Assembly: GCA_035292685.1 (NCBI GenBank)
Contig: DATDPP010000095.1
Coordinates: 1 to 31,024, forward strand
DNA length: 31,024 nucleotides
DNA from: JALYNX01 sp035292685
Lineage (GTDB): Bacteria > Actinomycetota > Acidimicrobiia > Spongiisociales > ZC4RG35
Direction of reading: 5' to 3'
In this document: positions 8,201-15,232 of the stretch, one piece after another
Position numbering within the stretch: position 1 is the stretch's first letter
Layout: each line of letters starts with the position of its first letter
The notes under the pieces: generated by a model
Seen by the model: only the letters and a program-made list of their open reading frames with translations
What the model was told of the DNA's origin: nothing
The model's database searches: none
Position numbers and translations under genes: made by a program

Positions 8201-9342
8201 CCCGACCGGTGGTCGTCCTCGGGGCGACCGGCTCCATCGGTTCCCAAACCCTGGAAGTCGCTGACAGCCTTGGCTTCGAAGTCGCGGGTCTGGCCGCTCG
8301 TCACCCCTCGCCTGAGCTGAAAGAACTAGCTGTCCGATACCCCGCGGCCCGGATCGCGGTGGCCGGGGGATCCCAGGAGGAGAGGGCGGTATTCGAGCGT
8401 GAGTTGGGTCGATCGGTCTCATATGACACCGGGTCCATCATCGAAATGGCTCGCACTCCAGGTTCGATCGTGGTCAACGGCATCGTGGGTGCGGCCGGCC
8501 TCCGGGCCACGGTGGCCGCTCTCGAGGCCGGCAACCGGGTTGCACTCGCCAACAAGGAGAGCCTGGTAGCAGGGGGCCCGGTGGTGAAGGCGGCCCTCAT
8601 CCGGCACGGTGGCGAGTTGATTCCGGTGGACAGTGAGCACTCGGCGCTCATGCAGTGTCTTGTCGGCGAGACGCCGGTATCCGTGGCCCGTCTGCTGCTG
8701 ACCGCCTCCGGTGGGCCGTTTCGGGGCCGGGATCGGGAATCGCTGGCCGAAGTCACCCCCGAGGAGGCGCTCCGTCACCCGACCTGGGAGATGGGGCCGA
8801 GGATCACGATCGACTCGGCCACACTGTTCAACAAGGGTTTGGAGGTGATCGAGGCACATCACCTCTTTGACATTCCCTTCGAGGCGATCGAGGTCGTGGT
8901 CCACCCGCAATCCATCCTGCACTCGGCAGTCGAATTCGTGGACGGCTCGTGGAAGGGCCACTTTGGCCGTCCCGACATGAGGATCCCGATCCAGTACGCG
9001 TTGACCGCCCCGGAGCGGGCACCCACGCCGGTACCCCGATTCTCCTTCACCGACCTCGGCCTGACGTTCGAAGAGCCGGATCGGGCCACATTCCCGGCTA
9101 TCGATATTGCGTTCGCCGCCGGCATCCAGGGCGGTTCCAGCCCCGCTGTCCTCAATGCGGCTGACGAGGTGGCCGTCGAGGCTTTCCTCCAACGGCGCCT
9201 TGGATTTCTCGGTATAGCGGAAGTCGTCGCCCGAACCCTGGAAACCGTCCCCTGGCGGGAGGTTCCCGACGTGGAAACCGTTCTCGCGGCCGATGCCGAG
9301 GCCCGTGCCACCGCGGCTTCCCTCATCGCAGGAGCTTGCTGA
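8197..9342 (+). CDS. dxr: 1-deoxy-D-xylulose 5-phosphate reductoisomerase
   Basis: Dxr converts DXP to 2-C-methyl-D-erythritol 4-phosphate with NADPH, the committed step of the MEP isoprenoid pathway. The 381-residue product has the NADPH-binding GATGSIGSQTL at residues 8-18, NKESLVAGG, the metal- and substrate-binding PVDSEHSAL, the flexible-loop region HPTWEMGPRITIDSAT, NKGLEVIEAHHLF and VHPQSILHSAVEF. GTG at 8197 is chosen because the Rossmann motif follows immediately; the longer frame from 7978 would lie inside cdsA. It overlaps cdsA by 4 bases. ispG, a later enzyme of the same pathway, is two genes downstream. Confidence 0.96.
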   Translation: MTRPVVVLGATGSIGSQTLEVADSLGFEVAGLAARHPSPELKELAVRYPAARIAVAGGSQEERAVFERELGRSVSYDTGSIIEMARTPGSIVVNGIVGAAGLRATVAALEAGNRVALANKESLVAGGPVVKAALIRHGGELIPVDSEHSALMQCLVGETPVSVARLLLTASGGPFRGRDRESLAEVTPEEALRHPTWEMGPRITIDSATLFNKGLEVIEAHHLFDIPFEAIEVVVHPQSILHSAVEFVDGSWKGHFGRPDMRIPIQYALTAPERAPTPVPRFSFTDLGLTFEEPDRATFPAIDIAFAAGIQGGSSPAVLNAADEVAVEAFLQRRLGFLGIAEVVARTLETVPWREVPDVETVLAADAEARATAASLIAGAC

Positions 9343-9360
9343 CTAGATCGACGACGAAGG

Positions 9361-9375
9361 TAGCGTGTCACCGTG
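9361..9375 (+). promoter_or_regulatory. Candidate -10 box directly upstream of rseP (leaderless type)
   Basis: TAGCGT (9361-9366) is followed by six bases and the GTG at 9373. TTGCTG at 9336-9341 is a possible but distant -35 (19-base spacer). No ribosome binding site is seen before the GTG, which fits a leaderless mRNA. Confidence 0.4.
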
Positions 9376-10491
9376 CTCGGAGGGTTGGCGGCAGCCGTCG
9401 CAATCATCGTTTTCGTCACTGCCCATGAGGCAGGACATTTCTTCGCGGCCAAGGCGGTGGGGATGAAGACGACCCAGTTCTTCTTCGGTTTCGGGCCCAA
9501 GATCTGGTCGACGCAACGGGGTGAGACCGAGTATGGGGTCAAGTGGATTCCCTTGGGCGGATATGTGCGGATTGTCGGCATGAACCCGCTCGAATATGTC
9601 GATCCTGCTGACGTCGGCCGGACCTATAGGGAGAAGAAGTTCTGGGAGAAGTCCGTCGTCGTCCTGGCCGGGGTGGCGATGAACTTCCTGATCGCCTTCT
9701 TGATCTTCTACGGGATCGTGCTCGCCAACGGGGTCGATGTGATCCAGCCGGCCGTGGATGAGATCGTCGAGACCGTGGATGTGGGTGGTGAGAAGATCCC
9801 GACCCCTGCCCTCGAGGCCGGTCTGCAGAGCGGCGATGTCCTGGTGGCGATCGGGCCCCATCAGATCGACACCTGGGAGGACATCTCTTCTGCCCTCGTC
9901 TCGGTGGGCGGCGGCCCAACCACGGTAACGGTGAACCGGGCCGGTGAGACGCTCATGCTCGAGGTCGACTTGGTCGAGCGAGACAGTCCCGGGGGTTCCG
10001 GGACCACCGGGTTCCTTGGTATCGCCCCGCTGATCGAGAACCATCAACCGGGCCCGGTGGAGGCGATCGGCATCGCCGGCATGCAGATCTGGGACGGCAT
10101 CGGTTTCACCTTCCAGGCACTGGGAGACATGCTCAGGCCGTCCAGTCTCGCCCAGTACCTGGGGGTCTTTGCCGGCGACACCGACGTCGACGAGGAGATC
10201 AGACCGGTGAGCCCGATCGGCATCGTCAACATCGGCACCCAGGCGCCGTCGACCGGCGCCTTCCTCGCGGTCCTCGCCTTTGTCAACGTGATCCTGGCCA
10301 CGATCAACCTGTTGCCCCTCTTCCCCCTCGACGGCGGGCACTTCGCGGTGGCCCTTTACGAGAAGGTCACAGGGCGTGAGGCCAATGTGCGCAAACTGGC
10401 CCCGGTGGCGGCGGCGGTGATCGCTATTTTCGCCTTCCTTGGTTTTGTGGCGATCATCCTCGACATCGTGAATCCGCTGAGCCTGTCATAG
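9373..10491 (+). CDS. rseP: Site-2 intramembrane zinc metalloprotease (RseP/Rip1 type)
   Basis: This M50-family protease cleaves transmembrane substrates such as anti-sigma factors. The zinc motif H18-E-A-G-H22 is in the first membrane segment, and the third zinc ligand motif is at D320 (LFPLDGGHF). A second hydrophobic segment is at about 95-120, a PDZ domain at about 125-205 (ALEAGLQSGDVLVAIG), and a final segment at about 347-370. At 372 residues it is the usual length for actinobacterial members with a single PDZ domain. The dxr-rseP-ispG order is the same as dxr-rip1-gcpE in Mycobacterium tuberculosis. The stop is 2 bases from ispG. Confidence 0.94.
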   Translation: MLGGLAAAVAIIVFVTAHEAGHFFAAKAVGMKTTQFFFGFGPKIWSTQRGETEYGVKWIPLGGYVRIVGMNPLEYVDPADVGRTYREKKFWEKSVVVLAGVAMNFLIAFLIFYGIVLANGVDVIQPAVDEIVETVDVGGEKIPTPALEAGLQSGDVLVAIGPHQIDTWEDISSALVSVGGGPTTVTVNRAGETLMLEVDLVERDSPGGSGTTGFLGIAPLIENHQPGPVEAIGIAGMQIWDGIGFTFQALGDMLRPSSLAQYLGVFAGDTDVDEEIRPVSPIGIVNIGTQAPSTGAFLAVLAFVNVILATINLLPLFPLDGGHFAVALYEKVTGREANVRKLAPVAAAVIAIFAFLGFVAIILDIVNPLSLS

Positions 10492-10493
10492 CC

Positions 10494-11702
10494 ATGGTCC
10501 CGAGACGCCCGACCCGTCAGCTACGTGTCGGCAAAGTCGCGGTAGGGGGCGAAGCACCGATTTCGGTGCAGTCCATGACGACGACCAAGACCGCGGACGT
10601 CGATGGCACGCTCTCGCAGGTCTACGCGCTGGCTGGTGCCGGCGCCGACATCGTCCGCATCACATGCAACGAGGTAGAGGCAGCCCAGGGGTTGGCCGAG
10701 ATCGTCCCCAGGTCCCCGGTTCCGATCATCGCCGACATCCATTACCAATACCGTCTGGCCCTGGCCGCGCTCGAGGCGGGGGTCCAGGGTCTTCGTCTCA
10801 ACCCGGGCAACATCCGCAAAGAGGATCAGATCAAGACCGTGGCCCGGGAGGCCAAAGACCGCGGGGTCCCGATAAGGGTTGGGGTCAATGCCGGATCGCT
10901 CGACAAGGACATCCTCGAGCAATACGGCAGCGCTGTCCCCCAAGCCCTGGTCGACTCGGCCCTCAAAGAGATCCGATATCTCGAAGAAGTCGACTTCACC
11001 GACATCAAGATCTCGGTGAAGCACTCGAATGTGCCTTCGATGATCGAGTCCTACCGTCTGTTGTCCCAGACGGTGGACTATCCGCTCCACCTCGGAGTCA
11101 CCGAAGCCGGGCCCCCTCCCGCCGGATTGATCAAGGGGGTGGCCGGCATCTCCACCCTGCTCAATGAGGGAATCGGGGACACCATCCGTTTCTCATTGAC
11201 GGCAGACCCGGTGGAAGAGGCCAGAGCCGGTCGCCAGCTTCTGGAGATCCTCGGTCTCAGGGAGCGCAAGGGCTTGGACCTCATCGCTTGCCCATCGTGT
11301 GGCCGGGCTGAGGTCGACGTCATCGACGTGGCCACCAGGGCCCAGGCCGCTCTCGAAGCCGAGAACCTGCCGATACAAGTGGCGGTGATGGGGTGTGTCG
11401 TCAACGGCCCCGGGGAGGCGCGGGAAGCCGACATCGGGATCGCCGCCGGCCGTGGCAAGGGCCATCTGTTCATCAAGGGCCAGGTGGTTCGGGTGGTGCC
11501 AGAGGCAGACATGGTCGAAGCGTTGCTCGATGAGGCGCGCAAACTGGTGGATGAGGGTGTCGAGAGCCGGTTGGCCCACGCCGAGGCGAACGCGGCGGAG
11601 ATCGCAGCAGCAGCCCGCGAGGAGTTGATCCAGATTCAGGGGGATGTCAACCACTCCAAAGATCGCCGGGAACGTGTGGCCGAGGTCGCCCGGTCCGACT
11701 GA
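10494..11702 (+). CDS. ispG: 4-hydroxy-3-methylbut-2-en-1-yl diphosphate synthase (GcpE)
   Basis: IspG is a [4Fe-4S] enzyme that reductively opens MEcPP to HMBPP in the penultimate step of the MEP pathway. The 402-residue product has the N-terminal TIM-barrel motifs (ISVQSMTTTKTADV, PIIADIHYQYRLAL, LRLNPGNI). It also carries the C-terminal iron-sulfur ligands: ACPSCGR supplies two cysteines and MGCVVNGPGEA the third, with the conserved glutamate following. It starts 2 bases after rseP without an obvious ribosome binding site, consistent with coupling. The C-terminal 40 residues are a helical, alanine-rich extension. Confidence 0.96.
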   Translation: MVPRRPTRQLRVGKVAVGGEAPISVQSMTTTKTADVDGTLSQVYALAGAGADIVRITCNEVEAAQGLAEIVPRSPVPIIADIHYQYRLALAALEAGVQGLRLNPGNIRKEDQIKTVAREAKDRGVPIRVGVNAGSLDKDILEQYGSAVPQALVDSALKEIRYLEEVDFTDIKISVKHSNVPSMIESYRLLSQTVDYPLHLGVTEAGPPPAGLIKGVAGISTLLNEGIGDTIRFSLTADPVEEARAGRQLLEILGLRERKGLDLIACPSCGRAEVDVIDVATRAQAALEAENLPIQVAVMGCVVNGPGEAREADIGIAAGRGKGHLFIKGQVVRVVPEADMVEALLDEARKLVDEGVESRLAHAEANAAEIAAAAREELIQIQGDVNHSKDRRERVAEVARSD

Positions 11703-11723
11703 CTACCGTCGCCTTTCCCCTCA

Positions 11724-11780
11724 CGTAATTGGGACCAGGAGGGGTCAAATACGGACCTACAGATCCCAATTACGGAGAGG
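11724..11780 (+). promoter_or_regulatory. proS leader: 11-bp inverted repeat ending at the ribosome binding site
   Basis: CGTAATTGGGA (11724-11734) is perfectly repeated in inverse as TCCCAATTACG (11764-11774). An inner hairpin of GGTC (11743-11746) with GACC (11754-11757) lies inside the 29-base loop. The proS ribosome binding site GGAGAGG (11774-11780) begins at the last base of the right arm. An alternative helix, CCCCTC (11717-11722) with GAGGGG (11739-11744), would enclose the left arm. The arrangement looks like an RNA element that could control translation of proS; no match to a T-box was recognised. Confidence 0.55.
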
Positions 11781-11788
11781 TTCACACC

Positions 11789-13516
11789 ATGCGCTGGACC
11801 CAGGCCTTCATCCCAACTCTTCGAGACGCCCCCGCCGACGCTGAGGCGATAAGTCACAAGCTCCTGGTCAGGGGGGGCTTCATCCGTCAGCTGGCAGCCG
11901 GTTCTTACTCGATTCTCCCTTTGGGGGTGAGGGTTCGAAACAAGGTCGCCGGGATCATCCGTGAGGAGATGAACCGGATCGGTGGCCAGGAGTTTCTCCT
12001 GCCGGCCCTCCACCCCGCCGAGATCTGGAAGACGAGTGGGCGCTGGGACTTGATGGGTGACAACCTTTTCCGGCTTCAGGACCGAAAGCAGGTCGATCAC
12101 GCCTTGGGGATGACCCACGAAGAGGTTTTTGCCAGCATTGCCACCGAGCTCTTCTCATATAGGGAGCTTCCCCAGATCTGGTACCAGATCCAGACCAAGT
12201 TCCGTGACGAGCCCCGCCCCAAGTCCGGGCTGTTGAGGGTCCGTGAGTTCACAATGAAGGACTCGTACACCCTCGACATCGACCTTCCTGGCATCGACAG
12301 CGGCTTCGACCGGCACCGCGCCGCCTATTTCGCCATCTTCCGCCGATGTGGGCTCGACCCGATCGACGTCGAAGCCTCCTCGGGGGCAATGGGGGGCTCG
12401 GAATCGGTCGAGTTCATGGTGCGCAGCGAGGCGGGCGAGGATTGGATCGTCACCTGCGGCAACTGCGGATATCGGGCCAATGTGGAACGGGCGGCGTCGG
12501 CGGTGGAGCCAGTCGACGATGGGGCGGGCGCCGATCTCGAGCGGTTCCCGACACCAGGGCTGCGGACCATCAAAGCGCTGGCCGAGGCTCATCCCGAGGT
12601 CGCTTCGCCGGACCGTCAGATCAAGACTCTGGTCTACATCCTCGACGGAGAGCCGGTTCTCGTCTTGCTGCGCGGTGATCACGAGCTCCAGGAGCAGAAA
12701 CTGATGGACGTCACCGGTGCGATCGAGGCCCGGCCCGCGCAGCCCGAGGAGATCCGGGAGCTACTGGGCGCCGACCCGGGGAGTCTGGGGGCGGTCGGGG
12801 TCAGGGGGCCGACAGTGATCGCTGATCGCGCTCTCGAAGGTCGAAAGAAGCTGGTCACGGGGGCAAACGAGGACGATTGGCATTACTCGGGCGTGGATCT
12901 GGGTCGAGACATCGAGGTCGGAGTGTGGGCCGAGCTGAGAGCGGTTGGCGCCGGCGAGCCGTGCTCGGTTTGCGGCCGCCCCTTGGAGCGTTGGAAGGGG
13001 ATCGAGGTGGGTCACATCTTCAAGCTGGGGACCAAATACTCCGAGGCCTTCGGGGCCACGGTCCAGGACGAATCAGGCGAGAGCCGGCCGATCATCATGG
13101 GCTCCTACGGGATCGGCGTCGAGCGGGCCATGGCAGCGGTGGTCGAGTCCTCGCATGACGAAGGCGGCATCATCTGGCCGGTCTCGGTGGCGCCCTACGA
13201 AGTCGTGATCACCGTCGTTCGCCCCGATGACGGTCCAACCATGGAGGTCGCCATAGGGCTGTATCAGGAGCTGACTGCAGCCGGGATCGAAGTCCTTCTC
13301 GACGACCGCGACGAGCGTCCCGGGGTGAAATTCGCCGATTCGGAGCTGATCGGCATTCCCTATCGGGTCACAGTTGGCCCCCGCGGTGTTGCCGAGGGGG
13401 TGATCGAGCTCACTACCCGCCGGGGGATGGTGAAGTCGGAGGTCCCGCTAGGCGACCTGGTGGGCACGGTGCGTGCCGCCGTCGAGTCCCGGCGCCTCGG
13501 CACTGAGCCTTCGTGA
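11789..13516 (+). CDS. proS: Prolyl-tRNA synthetase (bacterial type with editing domain)
   Basis: ProRS charges tRNA(Pro). The 575-residue class II synthetase has the N-terminal catalytic core (GSYSILPLGVRV, QEFLLPALHPAEIW, MTHEEVF), motif 2 (FRDEPRPKSGLLRVREF, MKDSY), an inserted domain between motifs 2 and 3 at about residues 225-390 that corresponds to the YbaK-like editing domain of the long bacterial form, motif 3 (GSYGIGVERAM) and a C-terminal anticodon-binding domain. Two CxxC pairs are visible (TCGNCG and CSVCG). ATG 11789 is preceded by GGAGAGG with an 8-base spacer; the longer TTG-started frame runs into the leader and is not supported. It sits between ispG and rimP as in mycobacteria. 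Confidence 0.96.
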   Translation: MRWTQAFIPTLRDAPADAEAISHKLLVRGGFIRQLAAGSYSILPLGVRVRNKVAGIIREEMNRIGGQEFLLPALHPAEIWKTSGRWDLMGDNLFRLQDRKQVDHALGMTHEEVFASIATELFSYRELPQIWYQIQTKFRDEPRPKSGLLRVREFTMKDSYTLDIDLPGIDSGFDRHRAAYFAIFRRCGLDPIDVEASSGAMGGSESVEFMVRSEAGEDWIVTCGNCGYRANVERAASAVEPVDDGAGADLERFPTPGLRTIKALAEAHPEVASPDRQIKTLVYILDGEPVLVLLRGDHELQEQKLMDVTGAIEARPAQPEEIRELLGADPGSLGAVGVRGPTVIADRALEGRKKLVTGANEDDWHYSGVDLGRDIEVGVWAELRAVGAGEPCSVCGRPLERWKGIEVGHIFKLGTKYSEAFGATVQDESGESRPIIMGSYGIGVERAMAAVVESSHDEGGIIWPVSVAPYEVVITVVRPDDGPTMEVAIGLYQELTAAGIEVLLDDRDERPGVKFADSELIGIPYRVTVGPRGVAEGVIELTTRRGMVKSEVPLGDLVGTVRAAVESRRLGTEPS

Positions 13517-13522
13517 CTCCCG

Positions 13523-13528
13523 TATAAT
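13523..13528 (+). promoter_or_regulatory. TATAAT -10 box for the rimP-nusA-infB operon
   Basis: A consensus TATAAT lies immediately after the proS stop, the best -10 match in the window. No good -35 is seen 16-18 bases upstream. Transcription would begin near 13535, about 70 bases before rimP. Confidence 0.55.
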
Positions 13529-13557
13529 CAGATCCGACAACAGGACGCTTTTTTGAC

Positions 13558-13584
13558 CAGGTGGGCGCCTTTGGTACCCACCTG
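13558..13584 (+). promoter_or_regulatory. Hairpin in the rimP 5' leader
   Basis: CAGGTGGG (13558-13565) pairs perfectly with CCCACCTG (13577-13584), and GCC (13067-like inner arm at 13567-13569) can pair with GGT (13573-13575) around TTT. The hairpin ends about 10 bases before the rimP GGAG site (13594-13597). It is not followed by a T-run, and the T-run at 13549-13554 precedes it, so it is more likely a leader element than a terminator. Confidence 0.5.
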
Positions 13585-13605
13585 AATTGTTGTGGAGTGA
13601 CATAG

Positions 13606-14076
13606 GTGACAACAGTGGCCGACATCTGGCCGGTGGTCGAGACTTATCTGACCGCCGAACATCTGGAGCTCGACGATGTCGAGTTGCTGGGCCGCGGGTC
13701 GGGGAAGGTGGTCCGAATCGTGGTCGACGGCGAGGATGTCGATGTCGAGCGGCTGGCCGAGGTGTCTCGCGGTGTCTCCCGTCTCCTGGACAATGCGACG
13801 GAGCTCAACGATTCCTATCAACTCGAGGTCACCTCACCGGGTCTGGAGAGAAAGCTCCGCCGTCCCAACCACTATGTGAAGTCACTTGGCCGCGAAGTTG
13901 TTGCCAAGGTCGTCGTGGAGGGGGGCAAAGCCACGGTCAGAGGCGTGATCGCCGACGCTGGAGAGAGCTCTTTCACGGTGGAGGGCGAGGGCCAGAGCCA
14001 GGTTGTCAACTACGAAGACGTCCTCACCGCGAACACAGTGTTCAGGTGGGAAAAGGCCCCCAAGCCGGGGCACTGA
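13606..14076 (+). CDS. rimP: Ribosome maturation factor RimP
   Basis: RimP is a 30S assembly factor. The 156-residue product has the two-domain layout: an N-terminal alpha/beta domain ending in the diagnostic YQLEVTSPGLERKLRRPNHY, and a C-terminal Sm-like beta domain with the VNYEDVLTANTVF strand. GTG 13606 follows GGAG (13594-13597) by 8 bases; GTG 13615 is an alternative. Immediate linkage to nusA, as in nearly all bacteria, supports the call. Confidence 0.94.
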   Translation: MTTVADIWPVVETYLTAEHLELDDVELLGRGSGKVVRIVVDGEDVDVERLAEVSRGVSRLLDNATELNDSYQLEVTSPGLERKLRRPNHYVKSLGREVVAKVVVEGGKATVRGVIADAGESSFTVEGEGQSQVVNYEDVLTANTVFRWEKAPKPGH

Positions 14077-14085
14077 AGGAGAACT

Positions 14086-15219
14086 ATGAAGCTTGACACG
14101 ATGATGGAGGCGATCGAAGTCCTCGCCCGGGAGAGGGGCGTGGCGGTCGACACCATCCTCGACGCCTTCGCCAACGCCCTGGTGGCTGCCTACAAGCGCA
14201 GCCCGGGGGCGGCCGAGGAGGCGCGGGTCACCATCGACCCCGACTCCGGCGAGGTGACGGTGTACGCCCAAGAGTTGGACGAAGAGGGCAATGTGATTGC
14301 CGAATGGGAGGACACCCCGGAAGGGGAGGCCTTCGGGCGGATCGCAGCCCAGTCGTTCAAGCAGGTGATGCAACACAAGCTGCGTGAGGCCAAGCGGGAG
14401 CACGTCTATGAGATGTACGAAGGCCGCGAAGGAGACCTCGTCACCGGGCTCGTGCAGCAGGTCGACTATCGGTCAGTCATCCTCGACCTAGGGGATGCCG
14501 AGGCGATCCTCCCAGGATCTGAGAGGATCCCTTTCGAGCGTCTGGAGCGGGGCAACCGGGTCAAGGCGTTGATCCTCGAGGTGCGCAACGAGGCCAAGGG
14601 GGCGCAGATCGTGGTCTCCAGGAGCCACCCCGACCTGGTGCGCCGTCTCCTGGAGCTCGAGGTGCCGGAGTTGACCGATGGCACGGTGGAAATCGTGAAC
14701 ATCGCTCGCGAGCCGGGGCACCGCACCAAGATCGCCGTTGTCTCCCATGATTCCAACGTCGATCCCAAGGGCGCCTGTGTCGGAGCCCGCGGCTCGAGGG
14801 TGCGCCAGGTAGTCAACGAGTTGAGGGGCGAGAAGGTAGACGTCGTCCAGTGGCGTGATGACATCGGCCAATTCATCGCCGAGGCGCTGGGCCCGGCCAA
14901 GGTGAAAGAGGTCCATATCAACGAGGCCGAAAAGATGGCCGATGTGGTCGTGTCGGATCACCAGCTCTCCCTGGCCATCGGCAAGGAGGGTCAGAACGCT
15001 CGTCTGGCCGCCCGTCTCTCCGGGTACAAGGTCGACATTCGCTCGGACAGCGAGGGTGAAGAACCGGAGGCGGAGCCTGAGATCGTTGGCGAGGAGACGG
15101 TTGAGGGTGAGGTGGAAACTCCCGAGAATGAGGGCGTGGAGACGACAGAGGAAGTCTTCACCGAGACAACCGACGATGAGGACGCGGTTGTCGAGACGAA
15201 CGATGACGAGAGTGAATGA
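14086..15219 (+). CDS. nusA: Transcription termination/antitermination factor NusA
   Basis: NusA binds RNA polymerase and nascent RNA and modulates pausing, termination and antitermination. The 377-residue product has the N-terminal polymerase-binding domain (residues 1-125), an S1 domain (about 130-200, GDLVTGLVQQVDYRSVILDLG), KH1 (ACVGARGSRVRQVVNEL) and KH2 (SLAIGKEGQNARLAARLSGY, about 290-310). It then ends in a strongly acidic, Glu/Thr-rich tail of some 55 residues rather than the proteobacterial AR repeats. AAGGAG (14076-14081) lies 4 bases before the ATG. infB follows after 13 bases; the ylxR gene that usually separates them is missing. Confidence 0.96.
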   Translation: MKLDTMMEAIEVLARERGVAVDTILDAFANALVAAYKRSPGAAEEARVTIDPDSGEVTVYAQELDEEGNVIAEWEDTPEGEAFGRIAAQSFKQVMQHKLREAKREHVYEMYEGREGDLVTGLVQQVDYRSVILDLGDAEAILPGSERIPFERLERGNRVKALILEVRNEAKGAQIVVSRSHPDLVRRLLELEVPELTDGTVEIVNIAREPGHRTKIAVVSHDSNVDPKGACVGARGSRVRQVVNELRGEKVDVVQWRDDIGQFIAEALGPAKVKEVHINEAEKMADVVVSDHQLSLAIGKEGQNARLAARLSGYKVDIRSDSEGEEPEAEPEIVGEETVEGEVETPENEGVETTEEVFTETTDDEDAVVETNDDESE

Positions 15220-15232
15220 GGAGGGGTGAGGT

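Noticed and set aside
11703..11788. T-box riboswitch before proS
   Set aside because: No T-box sequence, specifier loop or antiterminator was recognisable in 86 bases; the inverted repeat is better reported as an unnamed leader.
13541..13556. Intrinsic terminator for proS at the T-run
   Set aside because: The T-run (13549-13554) is not preceded by a stable hairpin; the strong hairpin comes after it.
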